A stretch of DNA of 33,479 bases from assembly GCF_000479045.1 (NCBI RefSeq), contig NZ_KI518222.1, forward strand, positions 1-33,479, given 5' to 3'. Of the stretch, positions 16,079 through 25,060 are shown in pieces. Position numbers and translations under genes: made by a program. This DNA is from Cetobacterium somerae ATCC BAA-474. GTDB taxonomy: Bacteria > Fusobacteriota > Fusobacteriia > Fusobacteriales > Fusobacteriaceae. The notes beneath the pieces are model-generated. The model had not been told where the DNA came from. It saw nothing but the letters and a program-made list of their open reading frames with translations, and did not search any database. Each line of letters starts with the position of its first letter. Within the stretch, counting starts at the first letter, position 1.

Positions 16079-18873
16079 TGGAAGAAAAAGATTACGGGAA
16101 AACGTTGAACCTTCCGAAAACAAGTTTCCAAATGAGGGCAAACTTACCAACGAAGGAACCAAACATCTTAAAAAAGTGGGAAGATGAAAAAATTTATGAA
16201 AAGGGATTACAAAAGGGAAGTAAAACATTTATACTTCACGATGGACCTCCGTACGCAAACGGTGGAATCCATATAGGTCATGCTTTAAATAAAATATTAA
16301 AAGATATAATTTTAAAGTATAAAAGATTATCTGGATACACAGTGCCTTACGTTCCAGGATGGGATACTCATGGATTACCGATAGAATTAAAGGTAAGTGA
16401 GGAATTAGGTGCAAAAATGAAAGAAATGTCACCTCTTGAAATCAGAGAGAAGTGTACAGAGTATGCTAAAAAATGGGTAGAAATTCAAAAAGAAGGATTC
16501 CAAAGATTAGGAGTTTTAGGAGAGTGGGATAAGCCATACTTAACTTTAAATCCTGAGTATGAAGCAAAGCAATTAGAAGTATTTGGTGAGCTTTATGAAA
16601 ATGGATATATTTTTAAAGGGTTAAAGCCAATTTACTGGTCACCAGTAACAGAAACAGCTTTAGCAGAAGCTGAAATTGAGTATAAAAATCATGTTTCTCC
16701 ATCTATTTATGTAAAAATGGAAGCTAACAAAGAGATTATGGATAAGTTAGATATGACAGAACCATTATATCTAGTTATCTGGACAACTACTCCATGGACT
16801 TTACCTGCAAATACAGGAATTGCTTTAAATGGAGAGTTTGAGTACGGAATATATAAAACAGAAAAAGGAAATCTAATTTTAGCAAAAGTTTTAGCAGATA
16901 AGGCATTTAGCGACATGGGAATAAAAGAGATGGAGCTAGTAAAAGAGTTTGTTGGAGCTGACTTAGAGAACTTAACATATAAACATCCATTCTTAGATAG
17001 AACAGGAAAAGTGGTACTAGGAACACATGTAACTGCTGAAGCAGGAACAGGAGTTGTACATACTGCACCAGGACATGGTCAAGATGACTATGTTGTAGGA
17101 GTTAGATACGGATTACCAATCATTTCTCCAATTAATAATAAAGGAGTATTAACAGAGGAAGCTGGACAATTTGCTGGATTATTCTATAAAAAAGCAAATA
17201 AAGTTATAGCAGAGCACTTAACAGAAACAGGGCACTTATTAAGCTATAAAGAGTTTGAGCACTCTTATCCTCATGACTGGAGATCAAAAACTCCAGTAAT
17301 ATTTAGAGCAACTGAGCAATGGTTTATAAGATGTGAAGGTTCAGATTTAAGAGAAAAGGCATTAAGAGCTTTAGATGATGTTAAATTTGTTCCAGAGTGG
17401 GGAAGAAATAGAATAGGTTCTATGTTAGAGACAAGACCTGACTGGTGTATCTCAAGACAAAGAACATGGGGAGTACCAATTCCTGTATTCTATAATGAAG
17501 CAACAGGAAAAGAGATATTCGAAAGAGAAATTTTAGATAGAGTTATTGAACTTGTTAAAAAAGAAGGGTCAGCAGCTTGGGTAAAATATTCGGCTGAGGA
17601 ATTAATTGGAGAAGATCTATTAGTTAAGTATAATCTAAAAGGATTAGAATTAAGAAAAGAAACAAATATAATGGACGTTTGGTTTGACTCAGGAGTATCT
17701 CATAGATCAGTTCTAGAGACTAGAGAGGGATTACATAGACCAGCTGACTTATATTTAGAAGGATCAGATCAACATAGAGGATGGTTCCAAACATCACTAT
17801 TAACATCAGTTGGATCAACAGGAGATGCACCATTTAAAATGTTATTAACTCACGGATTTGTAAATGACGGAGAAGGTAAGAAAATGTCAAAATCAGTAGG
17901 AAATGTTGTGGCTCCTCAAGATATAATTAAAGTTTATGGAGCAGATATACTAAGATTATGGTGTGCATCAGTTGATTATAGAGAAGATGTAAAAATATCT
18001 GATAATATTTTAAAACAAATGGCAGAAGCTTATAGAAGAGTAAGAAATACAGCTAGATATATATTAGGAAACTCAGCAGATTTTAATCCGTTAACAGATG
18101 CAGTAGCTTATGAGGACTTAATGGAAATTGATAAGTGGGCATTAAATAAATTAGAAAGATTAAAAAGGGTAGTAACAGAATCATATGAAAAATATGAGTT
18201 CTATAACTTATTCCAAGAAATTCATTATTTCTCAGGAATTGATATGTCAGCATTCTATTTAGATATAATCAAAGATAGATTATATGCTGAAAAAGCTGAT
18301 TCTAAAGAAAGAAGAGCAGCACAAACAGTAATGTCAGAAGTTTTAGTAACATTAACTAAAATGGTAGCACCTATATTATCATTTACAGCTGAAGAGATTT
18401 GGGAAACTTTACCAGAATCATTAAAGGATTCAGAGTCAGTATTATTAACTGATTGGTATGTAAATAATGATCAATACTTAAATGATGAATTAGATACAAA
18501 GTGGGAAGAGATTGTAAAGTTAAGAAAAGATGTTAATAAAACATTAGAGTTAGCAAGACAAGGTGAAAATAAGATAATAGGAAACTCTTTAGATGCAAAA
18601 GTTATTTTAAGTGCAGATAATACAGAGTTAGCAAAATTCTTAGAAGATAATAAAGAGATTTTAGAAGAGGTATTTATCGTTTCTCAATTAGTAATTGCTA
18701 ATGAAAAAGATGATTCATTTGTAAAAGGTGAGGAGCAAGAAGCTTTATTTGTAAAAGTTGAGCACGCAGATGGAGAGAAGTGTGAAAGATGTTGGAAATA
18801 CTCGACAGAGTTAGGAACTAATCCAGAGCATCCAACAGTATGTCCAAGATGTACATCAGCACTAGTTGATTAA
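16078..18873 (+). CDS. ileS: Isoleucyl-tRNA synthetase
   Basis: Charges tRNA-Ile; class I synthetase, 931 aa. HIGH motif at 65-68 within [19 protein letters not shown] at 602-606, and a C-terminal zinc finger with Cys902/905 and Cys922/925 (CERC...CPRC), typical of the bacterial type. The editing domain lies between ([15 protein letters not shown] near 239-253). The ATG shares its A with the upstream stop (TAATG) and has AAGGAGG in front, so translation is coupled to the sensor-like gene. I see no T-box leader; expression appears to come from the cluster promoter. Followed by lspA, a common neighbour of ileS. Confidence 0.97.
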   Translation: MEEKDYGKTLNLPKTSFQMRANLPTKEPNILKKWEDEKIYEKGLQKGSKTFILHDGPPYANGGIHIGHALNKILKDIILKYKRLSGYTVPYVPGWDTHGLPIELKVSEELGAKMKEMSPLEIREKCTEYAKKWVEIQKEGFQRLGVLGEWDKPYLTLNPEYEAKQLEVFGELYENGYIFKGLKPIYWSPVTETALAEAEIEYKNHVSPSIYVKMEANKEIMDKLDMTEPLYLVIWTTTPWTLPANTGIALNGEFEYGIYKTEKGNLILAKVLADKAFSDMGIKEMELVKEFVGADLENLTYKHPFLDRTGKVVLGTHVTAEAGTGVVHTAPGHGQDDYVVGVRYGLPIISPINNKGVLTEEAGQFAGLFYKKANKVIAEHLTETGHLLSYKEFEHSYPHDWRSKTPVIFRATEQWFIRCEGSDLREKALRALDDVKFVPEWGRNRIGSMLETRPDWCISRQRTWGVPIPVFYNEATGKEIFEREILDRVIELVKKEGSAAWVKYSAEELIGEDLLVKYNLKGLELRKETNIMDVWFDSGVSHRSVLETREGLHRPADLYLEGSDQHRGWFQTSLLTSVGSTGDAPFKMLLTHGFVNDGEGKKMSKSVGNVVAPQDIIKVYGADILRLWCASVDYREDVKISDNILKQMAEAYRRVRNTARYILGNSADFNPLTDAVAYEDLMEIDKWALNKLERLKRVVTESYEKYEFYNLFQEIHYFSGIDMSAFYLDIIKDRLYAEKADSKERRAAQTVMSEVLVTLTKMVAPILSFTAEEIWETLPESLKDSESVLLTDWYVNNDQYLNDELDTKWEEIVKLRKDVNKTLELARQGENKIIGNSLDAKVILSADNTELAKFLEDNKEILEEVFIVSQLVIANEKDDSFVKGEEQEALFVKVEHADGEKCERCWKYSTELGTNPEHPTVCPRCTSALVD

Positions 18874-18892
18874 TTATTCAAAGAGGTGAGCT

Positions 18893-19351
18893 GTGTTATA
18901 TATAGGGATAATATTTTTATTAGTATTCTTAGATCAAATATCCAAATATGAAATAGATACTTGGTTAGTAGAAGGAGAAACTTTCCCAATTCTGGGAGAG
19001 TTTTTCCATCTAACTTATGTAAAAAATAGAGGAATAGCCTTTGGAATGTTTCAAGGAAAACTTGATATAATCTCTATTTTAACAATTGTAGTGATATTTG
19101 GATTAGGTTTTTACTTTTTTAAAAATAGAAATAAATTTTCAGTTATTGAGAAGTTAGGGTATTCATTTATTTTAGGTGGAGCAATAGGAAATATTATTGA
19201 TAGAATCTATAGAGGATTTGTCATTGATATGATTGACTTTAGAGGTATATGGGTATTTGTATTTAATCTAGCTGATGTTTGGATAAATATAGGGGTTATT
19301 TTAATAATAGTAGATAGCTTACTAGATAGTAAAAGGAAAAAGAAAGATTAG
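18893..19351 (+). CDS. lspA: Lipoprotein signal peptidase (signal peptidase II)
   Basis: Inner-membrane aspartyl protease that removes signal peptides from diacylglyceryl-modified prolipoproteins; 152 aa, normal length with four predicted helices. Catalytic aspartates are visible as Asp103 (GNIIDRI) and Asp128 (FNLADVWI); the conserved LDQISK (13-18) and KNRGIAFG (44-51) also match. The start is GTG 18893 behind AGAGGTGAG; no upstream or nearby ATG fits. It sits 19 bases after ileS and 11 bases before glyQ. The stop codon overlaps the glyQ Shine-Dalgarno. Confidence 0.94.
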   Translation: MLYIGIIFLLVFLDQISKYEIDTWLVEGETFPILGEFFHLTYVKNRGIAFGMFQGKLDIISILTIVVIFGLGFYFFKNRNKFSVIEKLGYSFILGGAIGNIIDRIYRGFVIDMIDFRGIWVFVFNLADVWINIGVILIIVDSLLDSKRKKKD

Positions 19352-19362
19352 GAGGAAGTGAA

Positions 19363-20235
19363 ATGACATTTCAAGAGATGATATTTGCTCTTCAGCAGTA
19401 TTGGAGTTCAAAAGGGTGTATCATTGGAAATCCATACGATATAGAAACAGGAGCTGGAACATTTAATCCGAATACATTTTTAATGTCTTTAGGACCAGAG
19501 CCATGGAATGTAGCATATGTTGAACCATCAAGAAGACCAAAGGATGGTAGATATGGAGAAAATCCAAATAGAGTTTATCAACACCACCAATTTCAAGTTA
19601 TAATGAAACCATCACCAGACAACATTCAAGAGCTTTATTTAGAATCACTAAAAGTTTTAGGAATCGATCCTTTAAAGCATGATATTCGTTTTGTTGAAGA
19701 TGACTGGGAGTCACCAACATTAGGAGCATGGGGATTAGGATGGGAAGTATGGCTAGATGGAATGGAAGTAACTCAGTTTACATATTTCCAACAAGTTGGA
19801 GGATTGGAGTTAGAAGTTGTTCCTGTTGAAATAACATACGGATTAGAAAGATTAGCATTATATATTCAAAATAAAGAAAATGTGTATGATTTAGAGTGGG
19901 CACCAGGAATTAAATATGGAGATATGAGATATCAGTACGAGTATGAAAATTCAAAATACTCATTTGAAGTAGCAGATTTAGAAAGCCACTTTAGATGGTT
20001 TGATGATTATGAAAAAGAAGCTGATAGAGCATTAAACGAAAATTTAGTAATGCCAGCATATGACTATGTTTTAAAATGTTCTCACACATTCAACGTTCTA
20101 GACTCAAGAGGAGCAATCTCTACAACAGAGAGAATGGCTTATATTTTAAGAGTTAGAAACCTAGCTAAGAGATGTGCAGAAGTATTTGTACAAAATAGAA
20201 AAGAACTAGGATACCCTTTACTGAAAAAAAAGTAA
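19363..20235 (+). CDS. glyQ: Glycyl-tRNA synthetase alpha subunit
   Basis: Alpha subunit of the alpha2beta2-type GlyRS, 290 aa; carries the class II catalytic core that activates glycine. The N-terminus ([14 protein letters not shown]) and [20 protein letters not shown] near 44-63 are highly conserved family stretches. A GGAGG site overlaps the end of lspA. glyS follows after 25 bases, so the two subunits come from one transcript. Confidence 0.97.
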   Translation: MTFQEMIFALQQYWSSKGCIIGNPYDIETGAGTFNPNTFLMSLGPEPWNVAYVEPSRRPKDGRYGENPNRVYQHHQFQVIMKPSPDNIQELYLESLKVLGIDPLKHDIRFVEDDWESPTLGAWGLGWEVWLDGMEVTQFTYFQQVGGLELEVVPVEITYGLERLALYIQNKENVYDLEWAPGIKYGDMRYQYEYENSKYSFEVADLESHFRWFDDYEKEADRALNENLVMPAYDYVLKCSHTFNVLDSRGAISTTERMAYILRVRNLAKRCAEVFVQNRKELGYPLLKKK

Positions 20236-20260
20236 AAGGAAAAAAGAGGAGGAATAGAAA

Positions 20261-22336
20261 GTGAGATTACTTTTTGAAATAGGAATGGAAGAGTTACCTG
20301 CAAGATTCCTTGTTCAAACTCTAAAAGAGATGAAAGAGAACTTAGAAGGTAAGTTAAATGAAAAAAGAATAAAATTTGATGAAATAAAAACTTTTGGAAC
20401 ACCAAGAAGACTGGTTGTTTTAGTAGAGGGATTGGCAGAAACTCAAGAAAACTTAGATATCTTAAATATGGGACCTGCAAAGCAAGTTGCTTTTGGTGAA
20501 AATGGAGAAATTTCAAGAGCAGGATTAGGATTTGCTAAATCTCAAGGCGTAGAAGCTACAGATTTAGAAATCATAGAAACTCCTAAAGGGGAGTATATAG
20601 CAGTTAGAAAGTTTTTAAAAGGTGAATGTACAAAAGCTCTACTTTCTGATCTTTTAAAAGAATTGGTACTAGAGATAAACTTCCCTAAATCAATGAAGTG
20701 GGGAATGAAAAAATTAAAGTTTGCTAGACCAATTCAATGGTTCTTAGCTTTAGTAGATGGAGAAATAGTAAATTTTGAAATAGAAGGAATAAAAAGTGGA
20801 AGAGCATCTAGAGGGCACAGATTCTTTGGAAGTAATTTTGAGGTTTCTACTATTGATGAATATTTTGAAAAAATAAAAGAAAATAATGTAATTATAGATG
20901 TTGAAGAGAGAAAGAACTTAATTAAGAAACTTATAAAAGAAAAATGTGAGGATTCTAATGAGCAAGTTTTAGTAGATGAAGATTTATTAAAAGAGGTTGC
21001 AAACTTAGTTGAATATCCATATCCAATAGTTGGAACATTTAATTCTGATTTCTTAGAAGTTCCCCAAGATGTTTTAATTATATCTATGCAAGTTCACCAA
21101 AGATATTTTCCTATTTTAGATTTAGAAGGAAAACTTTTACCTAAATTTGTTGTAATTAGAAATGGTATTGAAGATTCTGAACAAGTTAGAAAAGGAAATG
21201 AGAAGGTTTTATCTGCGAGACTTGCTGATGCAAGATTCTTCTACCACGAAGATTTAAAGAAGCCTCTAGTAGAAAATGTGGAGAAATTAAAACAAGTTGT
21301 ATTCCAAAAAGATTTAGGAACTATATATAACAAAATTGAAAGATCTCAAAAAATAGCAGATTATTTAATAGAAGCTACAGGAATGGAAACTAGAAAAGAA
21401 ACTATTGATAGAACAATTTTACTAGCAAAAGCTGATTTAGTTTCTAACATGATTGGAGAAAAAGAGTTTACAAAACTTCAAGGATTTATGGGAGCAGACT
21501 ATGCACTAAAATCAGGAGAGTCTGAGTTAGTAGCAAAGGGAATTGAAGAACACTATTACCCAAGATATCAAGGAGATCTTTTACCAAAAGGTGTAGAAGG
21601 AATTATAGCAGGAATATCTGATAGAATAGACACTCTTTGTGGATGTTTTGGTGTTGGAATAATTCCAAGTGGTTCTAAGGATCCATTTGCTTTAAGAAGA
21701 GCAGCTTTAGGTATTGTAAATATTGTTTTAGATTCAAATTTAAATATTTCTTTAAAGGCTTTAGTGGAAAGAGCTTTAGACACACTTGCTGCTGCAGGAG
21801 TATTAAAAAGAGATAAAGCTGAAGTTTTAAATGAAGTAATGGAGTTCTTTAAGCAAAGAGCATTAAATGTATTTACAGAAATGGGATATTCAAAGGATAT
21901 TGTATCTGCAGTTGTAGATAAGAGTTTTGATAACTTAGTTGATACTTTATTAAGAATAAAAGCAGTTGATGAATTTACAAAAATGGATAGCTTTAATAAC
22001 TTAGTTTCATTAATGAAAAGAGTTGGAAATATCTCTAAAGGATTTGAGGGAGTTATGGTAGATCCTAATCTTTTAAAAGAAGAGATAGAGAAAGAACTAT
22101 TTGATAAATCTCAAGAAGTTGCAAGAGATGCAAAAGAGATGTTAGTTGCTAAAAATTATATAGGATACTTAAATGTACTTTTATCAACTGAAGATATTAT
22201 CAATAGATACTTTGAATCTATAATGGTAATGGACAAAGATGAGGTTATAAAAAATAATAGATTATCACAGCTTAATTATATAGCTACAATCTTTAATAAA
22301 ATGGTTAATTTAACATTAATTGAAGAGAAAAAATAA
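20261..22336 (+). CDS. glyS: Glycyl-tRNA synthetase beta subunit
   Basis: Beta subunit, 691 aa, responsible mainly for tRNA-Gly recognition. The N-terminus (RLLFEIGMEELPARFL), SMKWGMKKLKFARPIQWFLA near 144-163 and the HD-like middle region are typical. Start is GTG 20261, eight bases after a strong AGAGGAGG; no ATG is better placed. It is the last gene of the tex-to-glyS cluster; the next promoter, for metK, begins eight bases after its stop, and I see no intrinsic terminator in between. Confidence 0.96.
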   Translation: MRLLFEIGMEELPARFLVQTLKEMKENLEGKLNEKRIKFDEIKTFGTPRRLVVLVEGLAETQENLDILNMGPAKQVAFGENGEISRAGLGFAKSQGVEATDLEIIETPKGEYIAVRKFLKGECTKALLSDLLKELVLEINFPKSMKWGMKKLKFARPIQWFLALVDGEIVNFEIEGIKSGRASRGHRFFGSNFEVSTIDEYFEKIKENNVIIDVEERKNLIKKLIKEKCEDSNEQVLVDEDLLKEVANLVEYPYPIVGTFNSDFLEVPQDVLIISMQVHQRYFPILDLEGKLLPKFVVIRNGIEDSEQVRKGNEKVLSARLADARFFYHEDLKKPLVENVEKLKQVVFQKDLGTIYNKIERSQKIADYLIEATGMETRKETIDRTILLAKADLVSNMIGEKEFTKLQGFMGADYALKSGESELVAKGIEEHYYPRYQGDLLPKGVEGIIAGISDRIDTLCGCFGVGIIPSGSKDPFALRRAALGIVNIVLDSNLNISLKALVERALDTLAAAGVLKRDKAEVLNEVMEFFKQRALNVFTEMGYSKDIVSAVVDKSFDNLVDTLLRIKAVDEFTKMDSFNNLVSLMKRVGNISKGFEGVMVDPNLLKEEIEKELFDKSQEVARDAKEMLVAKNYIGYLNVLLSTEDIINRYFESIMVMDKDEVIKNNRLSQLNYIATIFNKMVNLTLIEEKK

Positions 22337-22343
22337 AAAAATA

Positions 22344-22372
22344 TTGACTAAATAATACAAATAATATATAAT
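22344..22372 (+). promoter_or_regulatory. Promoter of the SAM riboswitch-metK transcript
   Basis: TTGACT at 22344-22349 and a perfect TATAAT at 22367-22372, spacer 17 bases, right after glyS. The aptamer begins about 20 bases downstream. Confidence 0.85.
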
Positions 22373-22393
22373 TTAGTTACAAAAAAAACAAAA

Positions 22394-22475
22394 TCATCAA
22401 GAGAGACTGAGGGACTGGCCCTATGACGTTTCAGCAACCTACCTTAGAGGTGTGGTGCTAATTCCAGAAAGATGA
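22394..22475 (+). promoter_or_regulatory. SAM-I (S-box) riboswitch aptamer
   Basis: Contains the S-box core: GAGAGACTGAGGGACTGGCC near 22401, GTTTCAGCAACC and GTGGTGCTAATTCC, closed by P1 (TCATC 22394-22398 with GATGA 22471-22475). It precedes metK, a standard target: SAM binding should stabilise P1 and allow the downstream terminator to form, reducing SAM synthetase production. Confidence 0.95.
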
Positions 22476-22508
22476 CTTATAAGAGCATAAAGCCTTTTAT
22501 CTTTCTGG
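22464..22508 (+). promoter_or_regulatory. Antiterminator pairing of the SAM-I riboswitch
   Basis: CCAGAAAGAT at 22464-22473 is perfectly complementary to ATCTTTCTGG at 22499-22508, extendable with A-T and G-T pairs on both sides. The 5' arm includes part of the P1 3' strand and the 3' arm includes the end of the terminator's 5' strand, so the two states exclude each other. Confidence 0.8.
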
Positions 22509-22528
22509 AGAGATAAAAGGCTTTTTTT
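22491..22528 (+). terminator. SAM-controlled intrinsic terminator
   Basis: AGCCTTTTATCT (22491-22502) pairs with 22511-22522, followed by a T-run to 22528, about 30 bases before the metK start. This is the expression platform of the riboswitch. Confidence 0.92.
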
Positions 22529-22559
22529 ATCTCTTTTGATTAATATTTAGGAGGAAACA

Positions 22560-23714
22560 ATGAAAAATTTAACTTACTTTACTTCGGAGTGTGTATCACC
22601 AGGACATCCAGATAAAATAGCAGATCAAATATCAGATGCAGTATTAGACGCATGTATTAAAAATGATCCAGCAGCAAGAGTAGCTTGTGAGGTTTTCTGT
22701 ACAACAGGACAAGTTGTTGTAGGAGGAGAGATAACAACAACAACTTATATTGATATACAAGATATAGTTAGAAATAAAATAGATGAAATTGGATATAAAC
22801 AAGGAATGGGATTTGATTCAGATTGCGGAGTTTTAAATGCAATTCATTCTCAATCTCCTGATATAGCTATGGGTGTAGATGTAGGAGGAGCAGGAGATCA
22901 AGGAATAATGTTTGGTGGAGCTGTAAAAGAAACACCGGAGTTAATGCCATTAGCATTAGTTTTAGCAAGAGAAATAATTGTAAAATTGACTAGATTAACA
23001 AGATCAAAAGAGTTAGTTTGGGCAAGACCAGATGCAAAGTCTCAAGTTACATTAGCTTATGATGAGAATGGAAAAGTTGTAGGAGTAGATACTGTTGTAG
23101 TTTCAGTTCAACATAATCCAGATGTAACTCAAGAGCAAATTCATAAAGATGTAAAAGAGCTAGTAATAAAGCCAGTTTTAGAAGCATATAACTTAAATGC
23201 AGAAGAAGTAAAAAATTATCATATAAATCCAACTGGAAGATTCGTAATTGGAGGACCACATGGAGATACAGGATTAACTGGAAGAAAAATAATTGTTGAT
23301 ACTTATGGTGGGTTTTTCAGACATGGAGGAGGAGCTTTCTCTGGAAAGGATCCTTCAAAGGTTGATAGATCAGCTGCATATGCAGCTAGATGGGTAGCAA
23401 AAAATATTGTTGCAGCAGACTTAGCTGATAAATGTGAAGTTCAATTATCATATGCTATTGGAGTAGTTGAGCCAACATCTGTAAAAGTGGAAACGTTTGA
23501 AACAGGAAAAGTAGATGAAATTAAATTAGCTGAAGCTGTTCAAAATATATTTGATTTAACACCAAGAGGAATTGAAAGAGATTTAGAGTTAAGAAGTGGA
23601 AACTTTAATTATCAAGATTTAGCAGCTTTTGGACACATTGGAAGAACAGATTTAGATTTACCTTGGGAAAGAGTAAATAAAGCTGAAGAGTTAAAAAAAT
23701 ATTTAAACAGATAA
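22560..23714 (+). CDS. metK: S-adenosylmethionine synthetase
   Basis: Makes SAM from methionine and ATP in the cytoplasm; 384 aa, normal length. Recognisable motifs: [12 protein letters not shown] near 17-28, the conserved [10 protein letters not shown] near 110, [20 protein letters not shown] near 233, and [19 protein letters not shown] near 260. The ATG follows an ideal AGGAGG at 22549-22554. It is a single-gene unit controlled by the SAM-I riboswitch and closed by its own terminator. Confidence 0.97.
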   Translation: MKNLTYFTSECVSPGHPDKIADQISDAVLDACIKNDPAARVACEVFCTTGQVVVGGEITTTTYIDIQDIVRNKIDEIGYKQGMGFDSDCGVLNAIHSQSPDIAMGVDVGGAGDQGIMFGGAVKETPELMPLALVLAREIIVKLTRLTRSKELVWARPDAKSQVTLAYDENGKVVGVDTVVVSVQHNPDVTQEQIHKDVKELVIKPVLEAYNLNAEEVKNYHINPTGRFVIGGPHGDTGLTGRKIIVDTYGGFFRHGGGAFSGKDPSKVDRSAAYAARWVAKNIVAADLADKCEVQLSYAIGVVEPTSVKVETFETGKVDEIKLAEAVQNIFDLTPRGIERDLELRSGNFNYQDLAAFGHIGRTDLDLPWERVNKAEELKKYLNR

Positions 23715-23723
23715 TACTATACG

Positions 23724-23755
23724 AAAAAAGGGAAGAATGTACTTCCCTTTTTTTT
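23724..23755 (+). terminator. Intrinsic terminator after metK
   Basis: AAAAAAGGGAAG (23724-23735) pairs with CTTCCCTTTTTT (23742-23753) around a 6-base loop, with a T-run continuing. Confidence 0.9.
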
Positions 23756-23798
23756 ATTTTAGTGTTAAGCTATAAAAAAAGAAAAGGAGAGGTGAATT

Positions 23799-24155
23799 AT
23801 GAAATATTTATTTGTAAATTATCCTAAATGTTCAACGTGTGCAAAGGCAAAAAAATGGCTAGAAGAAAATGGAGTGGATTTTGAGTCAAGACATATTGTT
23901 GAAAATAAACCAACAAAAGAGGAGTTAAAAAAATGGATTACTTTAAGTGGTCAGCCAATAAAAAAGTTTTTTAATACAAGTGGCATTCTATATAGAGAGA
24001 TGAACTTAAAGGAAAAAGTAGCTCAAAACAATGAAGATGAACTTTTAGATATTCTATCAACTAATGGAATGTTAGTAAAAAGACCGCTACTTATAGGGAA
24101 AGACAAGGTTTTAATAGGATTTAAAGAAAAAGAATGGGAAGAGATAAAAAATTAA
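23799..24155 (+). CDS. Spx/ArsC-fold thioredoxin-like protein with CxxC
   Basis: Small cytoplasmic protein of 118 aa from the ArsC/Spx/YffB family. The N-terminal strand is followed by Cys11-Ser-Thr-Cys14, and Arg95 in the conserved VKRPLLIG stretch corresponds to the family arginine. The CxxC is Spx/YffB-like rather than the single-Cys arrangement of plasmid glutaredoxin-linked ArsC; I would not call it arsenate reductase. No arsenic genes are nearby. It may be a redox-sensing Spx-like regulator or an enzyme of unknown substrate. Start behind GGAGAGGTG. It stands alone between the metK terminator and the tRNA promoter. Confidence 0.82.
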   Translation: MKYLFVNYPKCSTCAKAKKWLEENGVDFESRHIVENKPTKEELKKWITLSGQPIKKFFNTSGILYREMNLKEKVAQNNEDELLDILSTNGMLVKRPLLIGKDKVLIGFKEKEWEEIKN

Positions 24156-24162
24156 AAAACTA

Positions 24163-24191
24163 TTGACAAAGAATGAAAAAAATGGTACTAT
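24163..24191 (+). promoter_or_regulatory. Promoter of the tRNA-Glu/tRNA-Val unit
   Basis: Perfect TTGACA at 24163-24168, a 17-base spacer ending in TGG (extended -10), and TACTAT at 24186-24191. The same arrangement precedes the tRNA at the right edge of the window. Confidence 0.88.
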
Positions 24192-24223
24192 TATTATGTA
24201 GCAACAACGCGTCAGCGATAGTT

Positions 24224-24298
24224 GCCCCGTTCGTTCAGTGGTAAGGACAATAGATTTTCACTCTATAAACAGGGGTTCGATTCCCCTACGGGGTACCA
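24224..24298 (+). tRNA. tRNA-Glu (anticodon UUC)
   Basis: 75 bases including encoded CCA. Acceptor GCCCCGT/ACGGGGT (one G-T at the first pair), D-stem GTTC/GGAC, anticodon stem ATAGA/TCTAT around TTTTCAC with anticodon TTC, and T-arm AGGGG-TTCGATT-CCCCT all fold. It is the first of two tRNAs in one transcript. Confidence 0.97.
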
Positions 24299-24300
24299 TT

Positions 24301-24376
24301 GGAAGCATAGCTCAGTTGGGAGAGCACCTGCCTTACAAGCAGGGGGTCACTGGTTCAAGTCCAGTTGTTTCCACCA
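24301..24376 (+). tRNA. tRNA-Val (anticodon UAC)
   Basis: 76 bases with encoded CCA. Acceptor GGAAGCA/TGTTTCC, D-stem GCTC/GAGC, anticodon stem CCTGC/GCAGG with loop CTTACAA (anticodon TAC), and T-arm ACTGG-TTCAAGT-CCAGT. It begins two bases after tRNA-Glu ends. Confidence 0.97.
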
Positions 24377-24387
24377 TATGAACTTTT

Positions 24388-24410
24388 AAAGCACATATGT
24401 GCTTTTTTTT
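24388..24410 (+). terminator. Terminator of the tRNA unit
   Basis: AAAGCACA/TGTGCTTT (24388-24395 with 24398-24405) forms a compact hairpin and runs into eight T. Together with the tRNAs this accounts for the roughly 300-base protein-free stretch 24156-24456. Confidence 0.88.
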
Positions 24411-24425
24411 ATTTTTTGTAAAATA

Positions 24426-24458
24426 AAAAAAGGGATAAATTATGCTTAGCCCTTTTTT
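24426..24458 (-). terminator. Terminator of the skp-like gene, possibly bidirectional
   Basis: AAAAAAGGG (24426-24434) pairs with CCCTTTTTT (24450-24458), enclosing a 15-base loop with three further possible pairs. Because of the A-run and T-run it can act on both strands; it overlaps the last codons of the minus-strand gene. Confidence 0.72.
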
Positions 24459-24963
24459 ACAATTGCTTTTTCAAAAGATTAGTTGTATCTAGTTTATAAG
24501 ACTCTTTATTGTTTAAAAAATTAAGAACATCTTCAGTTAGGTCAACACCACCATAAATTGTAGCACTTTTTTCAATAACCATTTCTAAATTTTTTTGTTT
24601 TCCAATTAAAATAGCAACAGAATCTATTTCGAATTTTATATCATAAATAAAATTTTGTTGATCCTCTTGAAAAACACGTTCAGAAGTCTCAATCTTTTCT
24701 TGAAATTGTTTTTTTAAATCTAATAATTTTTTTTTGTCATCTTCTGTAATTTTTGAATTTGATTTGATAATCTTCTCTTGTTCTAATAAGCTTTGTCTTA
24801 ATCCTTCAATTTCTGAATTTAACTCTAATCTTTTATTTTCAAGTTTTTCTTCCATTTCAAAACGCTTATTGTATTGACTAAAGATGTATTCAGAGTCGAT
24901 AACTCCAATATTGAGTGCAAAGGCTGAAGTGGTCATAAAAAGCAATAGAAATAAAACATTCAT
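24457..24963 (-). CDS. Periplasmic chaperone of the OmpH/Skp family
   Basis: 168 aa. Residues 1-16 form a short hydrophobic signal peptide ending SAFA; the mature protein begins LNIGVIDSEYIFSQY, matching the conserved Skp/OmpH opening. Residues about 35-110 are strongly charged and helical, the coiled-coil tentacle region. The family holds unfolded outer-membrane proteins in the periplasm, so its presence implies an outer membrane. Oddly, the signal peptide's N-region has no Lys or Arg; the start is nonetheless supported by AAAAAGGAG 7 bases upstream. It is transcribed alone, divergent from the PBP gene. bamA and lpx genes, common neighbours elsewhere, are not seen. Confidence 0.82.
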   Translation of the reverse strand: MNVLFLLLFMTTSAFALNIGVIDSEYIFSQYNKRFEMEEKLENKRLELNSEIEGLRQSLLEQEKIIKSNSKITEDDKKKLLDLKKQFQEKIETSERVFQEDQQNFIYDIKFEIDSVAILIGKQKNLEMVIEKSATIYGGVDLTEDVLNFLNNKESYKLDTTNLLKKQL

Positions 24964-25019
24964 ATAAATACTCCTTTTTGTGGAATTTTATTCTTATTAT
25001 ACATTATTTTGTCAATATT

Positions 25020-25028
25020 TGATATAAT
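25020..25028 (+). promoter_or_regulatory. Extended -10 promoter before the PBP-priA-def cluster
   Basis: TGATATAAT (25020-25028) is a perfect -10 with TGn extension, 33 bases before the PBP start. No good -35 lies at 17 bases. The 97-base divergent region also serves the skp-like gene, whose own promoter I could not place with confidence. Confidence 0.5.
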
Positions 25029-25060
25029 ATTTAAAAGAAAAATAAAAAGAGGGTGGAGAA

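Noticed and set aside
23799..24155. Arsenate reductase of an arsenic resistance operon
   Set aside because: CxxC and arginine placement fit the wider Spx/YffB group, and no ars genes are nearby.
24987..25015. Minus-strand promoter for the skp-like gene (TTGACA at 25010-25015 with a TATAAT at 24996-25001)
   Set aside because: The spacer is only 8 bases; at 17 bases the -10 would be AATAAA, so no confident call was made.
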